From: Amycolatopsis cihanbeyliensis
GTDB taxonomy: Bacteria > Actinomycetota > Actinomycetes > Mycobacteriales > Pseudonocardiaceae
Length of the DNA stretch: 64,000 bases
Assembly: GCF_006715045.1 (NCBI RefSeq)
Contig: NZ_VFML01000001.1
Span: 4,618,501-4,682,500 of the forward strand
Direction: 5' to 3'
The notes under the pieces: model-generated
The model's database searches: none
Told to the model about the DNA's origin: nothing
The model's input: only the letters and a program-made list of their open reading frames with translations
Part shown: positions 1-9,197 of the stretch, in pieces
How the letters are laid out: the number at the start of each line of letters is the position of its first letter
Numbering within the stretch: position 1 is the stretch's first letter
Program-made: the position numbers and the translations under genes

Positions 1-1
1 C

Positions 2-289
2 TATGCCGAGCAGCCCGGCTCGGTGCCGGTGCTGGGCGTGCAGGTGGCCAGCGGCCAGGCGGACGGCCTCGACCTGCTCGCCGAGCTGGACGTGCGGCTG
101 CCGAGCGTGCACGACGGCGAGGACATGACCGCCGGGCCGGTGCGCTCGGCGCTGCGCGTCCCGCGGGCCCTGCCGGCCTCGTACCTGGTCACCGCGGAGG
201 GCGCGGTGCGGTTCGTCACCGACCCGCGGCTGTTCGACGACGTCGCCGCGGTGCGCTCGGCGGTCGAGTCCTACGGCGGTGCCACGTGA
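2..289 (+). CDS. TlpA/thioredoxin-like protein, C-terminal part only
   Basis: The window opens inside this reading frame, so the N-terminus and any CxxC active site lie outside. The visible 95 residues hold the last strands of a thioredoxin-like fold: a stretch ending ASYLVTAEGAVRF, the usual pattern before the cis-Pro-distal hairpin of TlpA/ResA proteins. Its stop overlaps the GTG of the next gene (GTGA), so the two are probably translated together. The assignment leans on context: in mycobacteria a TlpA-like gene precedes the NUDIX-marP pair. I cannot verify redox function from this fragment. Confidence 0.55.
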   Translation, partial: YAEQPGSVPVLGVQVASGQADGLDLLAELDVRLPSVHDGEDMTAGPVRSALRVPRALPASYLVTAEGAVRFVTDPRLFDDVAAVRSAVESYGGAT

Positions 290-990
290 CCGGTGCGCTG
301 GTGCGACCCGGTTCGGTACCCGGCTGGCTGCGCCCGCTGGTGGAGGTCAGCGGCGAGCTGGACACGCAGACCTTCACCGCCTTCCGCCCACCGCGCGGTA
401 CGGCCAGCCGCCCCGCCTCGGTGCTGGTGCTGTTCGGCGAGCAGGGCGGCGAGCCGGATGTGCTGCTGCTGCGCAGGGCCGACACCCTCGGATCGCATGC
501 CGGCCAGGTTGCCTTCCCCGGGGGCGGGGCCGAGGACGGCGACGGCGGGCCGGTGGCCACCGCGCTGCGCGAGGCCGAGGAGGAGACCGGTGTCGAGCCC
601 TCCGGGGTGCGGCCGGTCGCCCTGCTGCCGGAGTTGTACGTTCCGGTTTCCGGGTTCGCCGTCACCCCGGTGCTGGCGAGCTGGGACACCCCGTCCCCGG
701 TGCGGGCGGTGGATCCGGGGGAGACCGCCGCGGTGGCGCGGGTGCCGATCGCCGAACTGGTCGCCCCGGCGAACCGTTTCCAGGTACACAAGCCCGGTTC
801 GGGGTGGCGCGGTCCCGCCTTCGAGGTCAACGGCCTGTTCGTCTGGGGCTTCACCGCGGGCCTGCTCTCCGTGCTGCTCACCCTGGGCGGGTGGGAACGC
901 GACTGGGATCGCTCGGACGTGCGGGACGTTGACGTAGCGTTGGCCGAGCACGAGGCCCGTACCGGGGCCGGTCGGGACAACAGTGGGTAG
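286..990 (+). CDS. NUDIX hydrolase, CoA pyrophosphatase type
   Basis: A 234-residue NUDIX protein. The NUDIX box runs from GGGAEDGDGG into REAEEETG (about residues 84-109), with the metal-binding REUXEEXG core intact. Just before it, LLLRRADTLGSHAGQVAFPG resembles the UPF0035 signature of CoA pyrophosphatases (NudL/PCD1 type), which split CoA or acyl-CoA into 3',5'-ADP and phosphopantetheine. The GTG start overlaps the upstream stop. Nine bases separate its stop from marP. Substrate is inferred from that signature only; other nucleoside diphosphate derivatives are possible. Confidence 0.8.
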   Translation: MTGALVRPGSVPGWLRPLVEVSGELDTQTFTAFRPPRGTASRPASVLVLFGEQGGEPDVLLLRRADTLGSHAGQVAFPGGGAEDGDGGPVATALREAEEETGVEPSGVRPVALLPELYVPVSGFAVTPVLASWDTPSPVRAVDPGETAAVARVPIAELVAPANRFQVHKPGSGWRGPAFEVNGLFVWGFTAGLLSVLLTLGGWERDWDRSDVRDVDVALAEHEARTGAGRDNSG

Positions 991-999
991 GGAGCGGGC

Positions 1000-2187
1000 G
1001 TGAACTGGGTCGACGTGCTGGTCGTGCTGCTGGCCGTGCTGGCGGCGGTGTCCGGCGCGCGGCAGGGTGTGGTGATCGCGTTGCCCGCCTTTCTCGGGGT
1101 GGTGCTCGGGGCGGTCGTCGGCATCCGGGTCGCGCCGCTGATCGTCGACCTGTTCGAGAGCGTGGTCGCCAGGGTGGCGTTCGCGGTGGCCACGGTGGTC
1201 TTCCTGATCGCGCTGGGGGAGACCCTCGGCGTCTGGATCGGCAACAAGATCAAACGCCGGATCAGGTCCCCCAAGCTGTCCGGGGCGGACAACACGCTCG
1301 GCGCGATCGTGCAGGGCGCTGTGGTCTTCGTGGTCGCCTGGCTGATCGCGTTGCCGCTGACCAGCGTGGCCGGGTTGCCGGGCCTGGCCTCGGCGATCAA
1401 CAACTCGAAGGTGCTCGGCGGCGTCAACTCGGTGATGCCGAACGCGGCGCAGAACCTGCCCAACGAGCTGCGCAAGCTGCTGATCGACGAGTCCGGTTTC
1501 CCGTTCATCCTCGATCCCTTCGACAAGGCGCCGATCAACGAGATCGAACCCCCTGACCCGAGCCTGCAGAACAGGCCGGTCGTGCAGCAGTTGCGGGGCA
1601 GCGTGGTGAAGGTGCGGGGCGCGGCGCCGTCCTGCTCCCGGGCGCTGGAGGGCACCGGCTTCGTGATCGCACCGCGGCGGGTGATGACGAACGCGCACGT
1701 GGTGGCGGGCACCAACGAGGTCGCGCTGGAGACGGACCGGGGTCGGGTGCCCGCCCGGGTGGTGTACTTCGATCCGGAGACCGATGTCGCGATCCTCGCC
1801 GCGCCCGCGCTCGAGGCGCCGGCGATGCGGTTCGCCTCGTCCCCTGCCCGGGCCGGGGACGACGCGATCGTGCTCGGCTACCCGCTGGACGGCCCGTACA
1901 CGGCGAAGGAGGCACGGGTGCGGGCGCAGATCAACCTGCGCGGCCCGGACATCTACGACGAGCAGACCGTGCAGCGCCAGGTGTTCACCGTGCGCGGCGA
2001 GGTGCGCAGCGGCAACTCCGGCGGACCGATGATCGATCCGAACGGCCGCGTGATCGGGGTGGTGTTCGGTGCCGCGGTCGACGACCAGGACACCGGGTTC
2101 GTGCTGACCGCCGAGGAGGTTCGCCCCGAGGTGCGGGCCGCGCCCGGCTACGGGGCGCGGGTGAGCACCGGCCCCTGTACCGCGTGA
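1000..2187 (+). CDS. marP: MarP-like membrane-anchored serine protease
   Basis: 395 residues, close to the 397 of mycobacterial MarP. The first ~150 residues form a CvpA-like domain with four hydrophobic helices. A trypsin-fold domain follows, with the triad visible as His233 (TNAHVVAG), Asp262 (PETDVAIL) and Ser340 (SGNSGGPM). One Cys just before the protease core (APSCSRAL) and a Cys three residues from the C-terminus match the disulfide known from MarP. MarP cleaves periplasmic substrates during acid and oxidative stress. It is the third gene of a tight thioredoxin-NUDIX-marP run; the start is GTG with GGAGCGG upstream. Confidence 0.9.
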   Translation: MNWVDVLVVLLAVLAAVSGARQGVVIALPAFLGVVLGAVVGIRVAPLIVDLFESVVARVAFAVATVVFLIALGETLGVWIGNKIKRRIRSPKLSGADNTLGAIVQGAVVFVVAWLIALPLTSVAGLPGLASAINNSKVLGGVNSVMPNAAQNLPNELRKLLIDESGFPFILDPFDKAPINEIEPPDPSLQNRPVVQQLRGSVVKVRGAAPSCSRALEGTGFVIAPRRVMTNAHVVAGTNEVALETDRGRVPARVVYFDPETDVAILAAPALEAPAMRFASSPARAGDDAIVLGYPLDGPYTAKEARVRAQINLRGPDIYDEQTVQRQVFTVRGEVRSGNSGGPMIDPNGRVIGVVFGAAVDDQDTGFVLTAEEVRPEVRAAPGYGARVSTGPCTA

Positions 2188-2200
2188 CGGGCTTGCGGGA

Positions 2201-3145
2201 TCAGTCCGGCAGCCCGGCGAGGAAGGCCGTCAGGGTGGCCCCGGTCCGGCTCGCGGCCTCGAGCTGTGGAAAGTGCCCCACATCGGGCAGGGTCTCGAAC
2301 CGCGAGCGCGGCCCCAGCCACGGCGCCGAGTCGCGGGCGGTGGCCGGCAGCACGCAGGGGTCCGCCTCGCCGTGCAACTGCAGTACGGGCACCCGCACGC
2401 GCGCGTCGACCGCCCCGGTGAACCGCCTGCCCTCGCCGCGGAACTGGGCGCGGAAGGCCCAGCGGTAGTACTCCAGCGCGCTGTGCGCGACATGCGGCAC
2501 CAGCATGGCCGCGCGCAGTCTGCGCGCGGTGTCGGCGAAGTCGGGGGTCGCGGCCCACCGCGGGTGGGCGAGCTCCCGCAGCCACCGCTCCACCGCGGCC
2601 GCCTCCGCGCGGACCAGCCCGCGCTCCGGGAGGAGTGGGAGCTGGGCACGGAAGAGCTGGCCGAGCGCGCGGGCCTGGTTGCGCGGGTGCCTGCGCAGGG
2701 CGGTACGCGGGATCGCGGCCCGCAGCGCGAGGGGGTGTGCGCCGGCCAGCACGCTCACCGAGCCGACCACCCTGGGATGCAGGGTCGCCACCGTCCAGGC
2801 GAGCAGGCCGCCCCAGGCATGCCCGACCAGGTGCGCCCTCGGCTCACCGAGCGCGCGGACCAGCCCGGCCACGTCCCCGGACAGTGTCCAGGCGTCGTAG
2901 CCGCGGGGCGGTTTGTCCGAGTCCCCGTAGCCGCGCAGGTCGACGGCGACCGCGCGGTATCCGGCGTCGGCCAGCGTGAGCAGCTGGTGCCGCCAGACCC
3001 ACCAGAACCCCGCGAAGCCGTGCAGCAGCAGCACCATCGGTCCGGAGCCCGCTTCCGCGACGTGCAACCGGATCCCGTTCGCGGAGACGTCGCGATGTGT
3101 CCACGGACCGTCGATCCGGACGCTGGACGGGTCGGGTGCTCGCAC
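2201..3145 (-). CDS. EphE-like alpha/beta hydrolase with an altered nucleophile elbow
   Basis: An alpha/beta-hydrolase of 314 residues. HGF oxyanion-hole motif (LLLHGFAGFWW), GYGDSDKP and a C-terminal DVGHF histidine are present, as in epoxide hydrolases. At the nucleophile elbow the sequence reads VGHAWGG, so Ala110 stands where epoxide hydrolases carry Asp and esterases Ser. Catalysis by the usual mechanism is therefore doubtful. The GTG at 3145 was preferred because the reading begins APDPSSVRI and leaves 22 bp after the upstream stop; longer starts overlap the preceding gene. Position next to marP matches EphE of mycobacteria. It is convergent with marP, 13 bp apart. Confidence 0.75.
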   Translation of the reverse strand: MRAPDPSSVRIDGPWTHRDVSANGIRLHVAEAGSGPMVLLLHGFAGFWWVWRHQLLTLADAGYRAVAVDLRGYGDSDKPPRGYDAWTLSGDVAGLVRALGEPRAHLVGHAWGGLLAWTVATLHPRVVGSVSVLAGAHPLALRAAIPRTALRRHPRNQARALGQLFRAQLPLLPERGLVRAEAAAVERWLRELAHPRWAATPDFADTARRLRAAMLVPHVAHSALEYYRWAFRAQFRGEGRRFTGAVDARVRVPVLQLHGEADPCVLPATARDSAPWLGPRSRFETLPDVGHFPQLEAASRTGATLTAFLAGLPD

Positions 3146-3167
3146 CAGCGGTTCTCGGACGCTCTGT

Positions 3168-3710
3168 CTAGCCGCGTGGCGCGCCGGGTGCCGCCGCGGC
3201 CCGCTCCGGGGTGGTCGCCAGCTCGTCACCCGTGTCGCGGCGTGGTCGCAGCGCGGCCGCGGTCTCCCGGACGCTGCTGATCGTGCGTTCCGGGGCGCGC
3301 AGCTTCTTCACCTTCCGGTATCCGAGCAGCAGGAAGAACGCCACGGTCACGAGCATCAGCCCGAACACGATGGCGAAGGCCGCCCAGCGCTGCAGCCACT
3401 CGGACAGCAGCTCACCGAGGAAGAAAAAGAAGAAGAACGAGCTGTACAGGGCGACGACCAGGGCGATGATGAAGAAGATGCTGCCTTTGAGGCCCTTCTT
3501 CGCCTCCCTGGCCACCTCGGACTTGGCGAGCTCGACCTCGGCGCGCACCAGGGTCGAGAGGTGCTCCGTCGCGTCCCGGACCAGGTTGCCGACCGAGCGG
3601 TCACCGTCGGCCGCGCCGCCGTCAGGGTCTTCGGAGAGCGGAACGTAGGGCACCCAGCCACCGCCGTCCTTGTCGTTGAATTGGTGCTTGGGGCTGCTCA
3701 CGAGCCACAT
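3168..3710 (-). CDS. Phage-holin-family (superfamily III-like) membrane protein
   Basis: 180 residues. After an acidic N-terminus, a helical stretch (RSVGNLVRDATEHLSTLVRA, then ELAKSEVAREAKKG) precedes two membrane helices. The first is unusually phenylalanine-rich (seven consecutive Phe around residue 103). A charged tail rich in Arg and Ala follows. This layout matches the Actinobacteria-wide family annotated as phage holin 3_6, whose cellular role is unknown. ATG chosen with GGAGGGG about 13 bases upstream; GTG at 3701 is an alternative. It is third in the run nhaA, LRR gene, this gene, ephE-like, all on the minus strand. Confidence 0.7.
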   Translation of the reverse strand: MWLVSSPKHQFNDKDGGGWVPYVPLSEDPDGGAADGDRSVGNLVRDATEHLSTLVRAEVELAKSEVAREAKKGLKGSIFFIIALVVALYSSFFFFFFLGELLSEWLQRWAAFAIVFGLMLVTVAFFLLLGYRKVKKLRAPERTISSVRETAAALRPRRDTGDELATTPERAAAAPGAPRG

Positions 3711-3759
3711 CGTGCCATGCGCCCCTCCGGCGGGCGCGCAGGGCGCGCAGGGGCGCTGG

Positions 3760-4737
3760 TCATGGCCGGTGCGTTTTCCAGTCCGGCCCGCGCAGGTCGG
3801 TGCCCGGCCGCTGGCGCAGGCCGGCCAGCTGACCGGCGTCGATGCCCTCGTTGCCGCCGAGGAACAGCAGATCCAGCTCGGGCAGGTCGGCCAGCGGACG
3901 GGTGTCTCGGACGGCGTTGTCGGCGAGCCCGAGCTGGCGCAGCCGCACCAGGCCGGCCAGCGGGGCCAGATCCGTGATGCCGCTGGCCCACAGGTAAAGG
4001 CTGCGCAGCTCGGTGAGGCCGGCGAGTGGTTCGAGGTCGTGCAGTGGGTTCTCCGAGAGGTCGAGGCTGCGCAGGCCACTGAGCCCGCGCAGCGGCGCGA
4101 GCGAGCCGATCCGGTTGGCGCGCAGGTTCACCGAAGCCAGCGTGGTGAGGCCGGCGAGTGGCGCCAGGTCGGTGATCCGGTTCTGGGCGGCATCCAGGTG
4201 CTCCAGGGCCGACAACTCGTCCAGACCGGCAAGCGACCCGATCCGATTGTCGGCGAGTTCGAGTGAGCGCAGCCTGCCGTGCCCGCGCAGCTCCGGCGCC
4301 GCGGTCAGCGAGTTGGCGCCCAGGTCGAGCCGGGTCAGGTAGCGCAGTTCGCGGGCGAACCGTAGTTCGCCGAGTGCGTTGTCGTACAGATCGAGCCAGG
4401 TCAGGCTGGTCATTCCGGCCAGCGGGGTGGCATCGCTGACCCGGTTGCCGCGCAGGCTGAGCGCGGGTAGCCGATCCAACCCCGCCAGCGGCCGCAGGTC
4501 GGTGAGTCGGTTGAAGCTCAGAAACAGCCCGGTCAGGTTCGGCAACCCGGCCAGCGGGCCCAGGTCGGTGATCTCGTTGTGGTCCAGGCGCAGCACCCGC
4601 AACTGCGGGTACCGCTCGATCCCACTCAGGTCGGTGATGCCGGACCGGCTGGCGTCCAATGCCCGCAGGGTGCCGTCCTCCGCGCGCGGGGCGCGCGCCA
4701 CGGCCTGCCGCAGGTTCGGGTCGGGCAACGTGTTCAT
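3760..4737 (-). CDS. Leucine-rich repeat protein, internalin-like, cytoplasmic
   Basis: 325 residues built almost wholly of about a dozen 20-22-residue leucine-rich repeats with the pattern LxxLxLxxNxITDLxPLAGL, the SDS22/internalin subclass. There is no signal peptide, membrane helix, LPXTG anchor or catalytic domain, so it looks like a free cytoplasmic binding protein. The reading frame can start at TTG 4746, but ATG 4737 is preferred because a TATACT -10 element lies 8 bp upstream, which fits a leaderless transcript. A dyad operator sits directly before that -10. LRR proteins bind protein partners; the partner here is unknown. Confidence 0.8.
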   Translation of the reverse strand: MNTLPDPNLRQAVARAPRAEDGTLRALDASRSGITDLSGIERYPQLRVLRLDHNEITDLGPLAGLPNLTGLFLSFNRLTDLRPLAGLDRLPALSLRGNRVSDATPLAGMTSLTWLDLYDNALGELRFARELRYLTRLDLGANSLTAAPELRGHGRLRSLELADNRIGSLAGLDELSALEHLDAAQNRITDLAPLAGLTTLASVNLRANRIGSLAPLRGLSGLRSLDLSENPLHDLEPLAGLTELRSLYLWASGITDLAPLAGLVRLRQLGLADNAVRDTRPLADLPELDLLFLGGNEGIDAGQLAGLRQRPGTDLRGPDWKTHRP

Positions 4738-4745
4738 GCCTATCA

Positions 4746-4766
4746 AGTATACATACCGGTCGGTAT
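4746..4766 (-). promoter_or_regulatory. Promoter -10 and dyad operator of the LRR gene
   Basis: On the minus strand, TATACT (4751-4746) is a good -10 placed 8 bp before the LRR ATG. Immediately upstream, positions 4753-4766 read ATACCG-AC-CGGTAT on that strand, a perfect 6-bp inverted repeat with a 2-bp centre. This resembles TetR-family operators, and its position in the -35/-10 spacer would let a bound repressor block RNA polymerase. No TetR gene lies in the window, so the regulator is unidentified. Confidence 0.5.
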
Positions 4767-4767
4767 A

Positions 4768-4785
4768 CCGCGGCCCGGGCCGCGG
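4768..4785. repeat. 18-bp perfect palindrome
   Basis: CCGCGGCCCGGGCCGCGG is perfectly self-complementary with no loop. It lies between the nhaA stop (4807) and the LRR promoter, so it may act as a transcription stop or an additional protein-binding site. It has no T-tract. Confidence 0.4.
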
Positions 4786-4806
4786 TCAGCGACCCGGCGG
4801 GCTTGG

Positions 4807-6015
<1,209 letters not shown>

Positions 6016-6287
6016 AGGCGAAACTCCCAATAGTGCGGTCGATGGCCTCTACGCCGACCAGACTTCCCGGCACACCTTCACGAAATTTTAGCGTGCGAGC
6101 GGTCGCCGTGATCGTCATCGTGGGAATGCCCACTTGGTTGCATCCTGTATGCACTCCGGGTAGGTGGCTCGATACCGGGCATATCCGGCATGGTGCTTTG
6201 GTACGACGATGCGCCCTATCGGGTCAAAGTCCGTCCAATCTACGATGCTGCTGACAACGATGTCTAAACCATGAGGATGGGCGAGTT

Positions 6288-7754
6288 GTGAGTACCTCTA
6301 CCGAGGTCGGACAGGGCCAGCCGGACAGGTCGTTCTTCGGGCACCCACGAGGGCTGGCGAACCTGTTCGGCATCGAGATGTGGGAGCGCTTCTCCTTCTA
6401 CGGGATGCAGGCGATCCTCACTATTTACCTCTACTACGAGGTGGCCGAGGGCGGCCTTGCGCTACCCAAGGACAGCGCGACCAGTGTGGTCGGCGCATAC
6501 GGCGGGCTGGTCTACCTATCCACCATCGTCGGCGCCTGGTTCGCGGACCGGCTGCTCGGCAGGCAGCGCACGCTGTTCTACAGCGCGGTACTGATCATGT
6601 TCGGTCATATCTCGCTGGCCGTGCTGCCCGGAATGGCCGGTGTCGGGGTCGGCCTCGCCGCGGTCGGGCTCGGCAGCGGTGGCCTCAAGGGTAACGCGAC
6701 CTCGCTGGTCGGGTCGCTGTATGCGAAGGAGGACGAGCGGCGAGACGCCGCCTTCTCCATCTTCTATCTTGGTATCAACCTCGGTGCCTTCGTCGGGCAG
6801 ATCCTGACCGGACTGGTGCAGGAGGAGGTCGGCTTCCACTACGGGTTCGGGCTGGCCGCGCTCGGCATGGCCATCGGCCTGGTCCAGTACACCCTCGGGC
6901 GGAAGAACCTCAGCGCGGACGCCGATGTGGTGTCGAACCCGCTGCCCGCGGCACGGCGGCCACTGGCGATCGCCGGGGCGCTGGTCGTGGTCGCGGCAAT
7001 TGTGCTGCTGGTGGTGGCCGGGGCGATCACCCCGGCGAACCTGGCCGATGTCACGCTCGTGGTGATCATCGTCGCGGTGATCGCCTACTTCACGGTCATC
7101 CTGACCAGCAAGCGGATCACCGCGGTCGAGCGCAAGCGGGTGTTCAGCTTCATCCCGATGTTCCTGGCCAGCTTCGTGTTCTTCTCGCTGTTCCAGCAGC
7201 AGTACACCCTGGTGATCATTTACGCCGACCAGCGGGTCGACCGAGGCATCTTCGGCTGGGAGATGCCGGTGGCCTGGGCGAACTCGTTCAACCCGGTGTT
7301 CATCATCCTGCTGGCCGGGGTGTTCGCGGCGATGTGGACCAAGCTGGGCTCGCGCCAGCCGTCCACCCCGATCAAGTTCGCCCTCGGCACGATCACCATC
7401 GGCATCGCGTACCTGGTGTTCCTGCTGTTCGCCGGCGGAACGGGGAACAGCACGCCGTTGCTGATCCTGGTGCTGATCATGCTCATCTTCACCGTCGGTG
7501 AGCTGATGCTGTCCCCGGTGGGCCTCTCCCTGTCCACCAAGCTGGCCCCGGCCGCGTTCCGTACCCAGATGGTGGCCTTGAACTTCCTGTCCATCGCGCT
7601 GGGTTCGACCATGGCGGGATGGCTGGCCGGCTACTACAGCGTGGACAACGAGACGCCGTATTTCGCGCTGGTCGGCGGCGCCTCGATCGCGTTCGGCCTG
7701 CTGCTGGTGCTGATGACGCCGTTCATCAAGAAGCTGATGAGCGGGGTGCGTTAG
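6288..7754 (+). CDS. POT/PTR-family proton-dependent oligopeptide transporter
   Basis: 488 residues, about 14 hydrophobic helices. The POT signature is clear: EMWERFSFYGMQ in helix 1, the counterpart of the ExxERFxYY proton-coupling motif, and FYLGINLGAF for the second PTR2 signature. Such carriers import di- and tripeptides with protons (DtpT/YclF type). GTG start at 6288 follows GAGGATGGGCGAG. A short reading frame ATG AGG ATG GGC GAG TTG TGA (6271-6291) ends on the start codon (TTGTGA), which could couple translation. A strong shared terminator follows the gene. Confidence 0.92.
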   Translation: MSTSTEVGQGQPDRSFFGHPRGLANLFGIEMWERFSFYGMQAILTIYLYYEVAEGGLALPKDSATSVVGAYGGLVYLSTIVGAWFADRLLGRQRTLFYSAVLIMFGHISLAVLPGMAGVGVGLAAVGLGSGGLKGNATSLVGSLYAKEDERRDAAFSIFYLGINLGAFVGQILTGLVQEEVGFHYGFGLAALGMAIGLVQYTLGRKNLSADADVVSNPLPAARRPLAIAGALVVVAAIVLLVVAGAITPANLADVTLVVIIVAVIAYFTVILTSKRITAVERKRVFSFIPMFLASFVFFSLFQQQYTLVIIYADQRVDRGIFGWEMPVAWANSFNPVFIILLAGVFAAMWTKLGSRQPSTPIKFALGTITIGIAYLVFLLFAGGTGNSTPLLILVLIMLIFTVGELMLSPVGLSLSTKLAPAAFRTQMVALNFLSIALGSTMAGWLAGYYSVDNETPYFALVGGASIAFGLLLVLMTPFIKKLMSGVR

Positions 7755-7774
7755 TTCGCGCCCGGTGGTCCCCG

Positions 7775-7808
7775 GTGTTCCGCGCGGCTTTCCGGCCGCG
7801 CGGAACAC
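7775..7808. terminator. Bidirectional hairpin terminator
   Basis: A perfect 14-bp stem (7775-7788 with 7795-7808) closes a 6-base loop between the convergent POT transporter and VIT-family genes. It reaches to within one base of the VIT stop codon. No T-tract, as usual for this GC content. Confidence 0.8.
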
Positions 7809-8528
7809 TCACACCGCCGCACCGAACAGGGTGCCGACCAGATAGGTGACCGCCATCGTCAGGGCGCCCACCCCGACGTTGCGGGTGATGGCGTGGGCGA
7901 TCCTGGCCCCGCCGAGCCACGCGCTCACCAGGCCGGTCAGCGCGAGGCTGAGCACCACCGCCGCGGCGCAGGCCCACACCCGGGCCGGTGTCGGCGGCAC
8001 GGTGATCGCGACCAGCGGGAGCAGCGCGCCGATCGAGAACGCGAGCAGCGAGGCCCAGGCCGCCTGCCATGGGCTGGTCAGGTGCTTCGGGTCGATCCGC
8101 AACTCGGCCTCGGCGTGTGCCTGCAGCGCGTCCTTCGCGGTGAGTTCCTTCGCGACCCGCGCGGCCAGCTCCGGGGACAACCCCTTGTGCTGGTAGATCT
8201 CGGCCAGCTCGCGTTCCTCGGCCTCCGGCATCGTGGCCAGCTCCCGCCGTTCGAGCCGCAGCATGGCCCGCTCGGAATCGCGCTGGCTGCTGACCGAGAC
8301 GTACTCGCCGCCCGCCATGGACAGGGCGCCGGCGACCAGGCCGGCGATGCCGGCGGTGAGGATGGCCATCCGGTCCGCGGTGGCCCCGGCGACGCCGACG
8401 ACGAGACCGGCGACGGACACGATGCCGTCGTTCGCGCCGAGTACCCCCGCGCGCAGCCAGTTGAGCTTGCCGCCGACATCGTCGTGGTGCGCCTCATCGG
8501 AATGCGCGGGCTCCGGCGTGTCGGTCAC
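7809..8528 (-). CDS. VIT1/CCC1-family iron or manganese transporter
   Basis: 239 residues. The N-terminal helix pair carries VLGANDGIVSVAGLVVGVA and AGALSMAGGEYVSVSSQRDSE, the conserved metal-path motifs of the VIT family. A cytoplasmic Glu-rich helical insert (ERRELATMPEAEERELAEI) corresponds to the metal-binding hairpin of plant VIT1, and three hydrophobic helices follow. Members move Fe2+ or Mn2+ out of the cytoplasm by proton exchange. The His/Asp-rich N-terminus (HSDEAHHDD) may add metal binding. GTG start. Which metal is used cannot be told. Confidence 0.87.
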   Translation of the reverse strand: MTDTPEPAHSDEAHHDDVGGKLNWLRAGVLGANDGIVSVAGLVVGVAGATADRMAILTAGIAGLVAGALSMAGGEYVSVSSQRDSERAMLRLERRELATMPEAEERELAEIYQHKGLSPELAARVAKELTAKDALQAHAEAELRIDPKHLTSPWQAAWASLLAFSIGALLPLVAITVPPTPARVWACAAAVVLSLALTGLVSAWLGGARIAHAITRNVGVGALTMAVTYLVGTLFGAAV

Positions 8529-8550
8529 CGTTCAAGTGAAACACGGGCAC

Positions 8551-8587
8551 CCCGGGTGGGTGCCGGTTCGATCGGCACCCACCCGGG
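8551..8587 (-). terminator. Hairpin terminator after the AT-hook gene
   Basis: A perfect 15-bp stem (8551-8565 with 8573-8587) with the 7-base loop GTTCGAT lies 17 bp past the stop of the minus-strand gene at 8605-9081 and upstream of the VIT gene start. It most likely ends the AT-hook transcript. Confidence 0.7.
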
Positions 8588-8604
8588 TGGCACGGACGTC
8601 CTGT

Positions 8605-9081
8605 TCAGCTCTCCAGCTCGGCCAGTGCCTGCTTCGCCTGCTCGAGCTCGGCCTCGAGCTGGGCGACCTTGGCCTGCTGCTGCTCGCGGGCCGCGTTGAT
8701 CACTTCGTCGATCGGGCCGGACAGCTCGATGTGCAGCTCCTTCGCCGCGCGGGAGACGGCCGCGGCGGGGATCTCGAGCCCGCGGGTGACCCACTTGCTG
8801 CCGTGCTTGAGCTCGGCCTGCCACTCGCCGTCGGCCGTGCCGGTGACGGTGAGGGTCAGCTCGACGGTCCGGGTCTTCTTCGCGTTGGCGCCCTTGGGCC
8901 TGCCGCGCTTGGGCTTGGCCTGCTCGTCGGCGGTAGCGGCGTCCTGGTTGCCTTCGGAGTCGTTGCTGGTCGGGTCGTTACCGGTGGTGTCGTCAGCGTC
9001 GGAGGACGAGTCGGAGACCTCGCCGTTCGCCTGGTTCTCCGAGGTTTCTTCCTGCTGCTCTGTCAAGGAATCCACGGTCAT
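8605..9081 (-). CDS. Small acidic protein with AT-hook-like motif (DUF6319-like)
   Basis: 158 residues in three parts. Residues 1-55 are acidic and disordered, rich in Asp, Ser, Thr and Gln. Then a basic AT-hook core, KPKRGRPKG, of the kind that binds the minor groove of AT-rich DNA. A globular part with the strand pattern TVELTLTVTG and TADGEWQAELKHG follows, ending in a coiled coil (AREQQQAKVAQLEAELEQAK). I recall this architecture as the actinobacterial family DUF6319, function unknown. A DNA-binding or nucleoid role is inference. SD AAGGAG, own terminator, probably monocistronic. Confidence 0.6.
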   Translation of the reverse strand: MTVDSLTEQQEETSENQANGEVSDSSSDADDTTGNDPTSNDSEGNQDAATADEQAKPKRGRPKGANAKKTRTVELTLTVTGTADGEWQAELKHGSKWVTRGLEIPAAAVSRAAKELHIELSGPIDEVINAAREQQQAKVAQLEAELEQAKQALAELES

Positions 9082-9197
9082 CGTCGGTGTCGTCTCCTTG
9101 CCGGATGGATGGGTTCTCCCGCGCGACAGCGTAGAACACCCGTTCGATTACTCCGCGTCGGGGTCGGCTCGCTCAGGAGAACCGGGGTGAGGACGGG

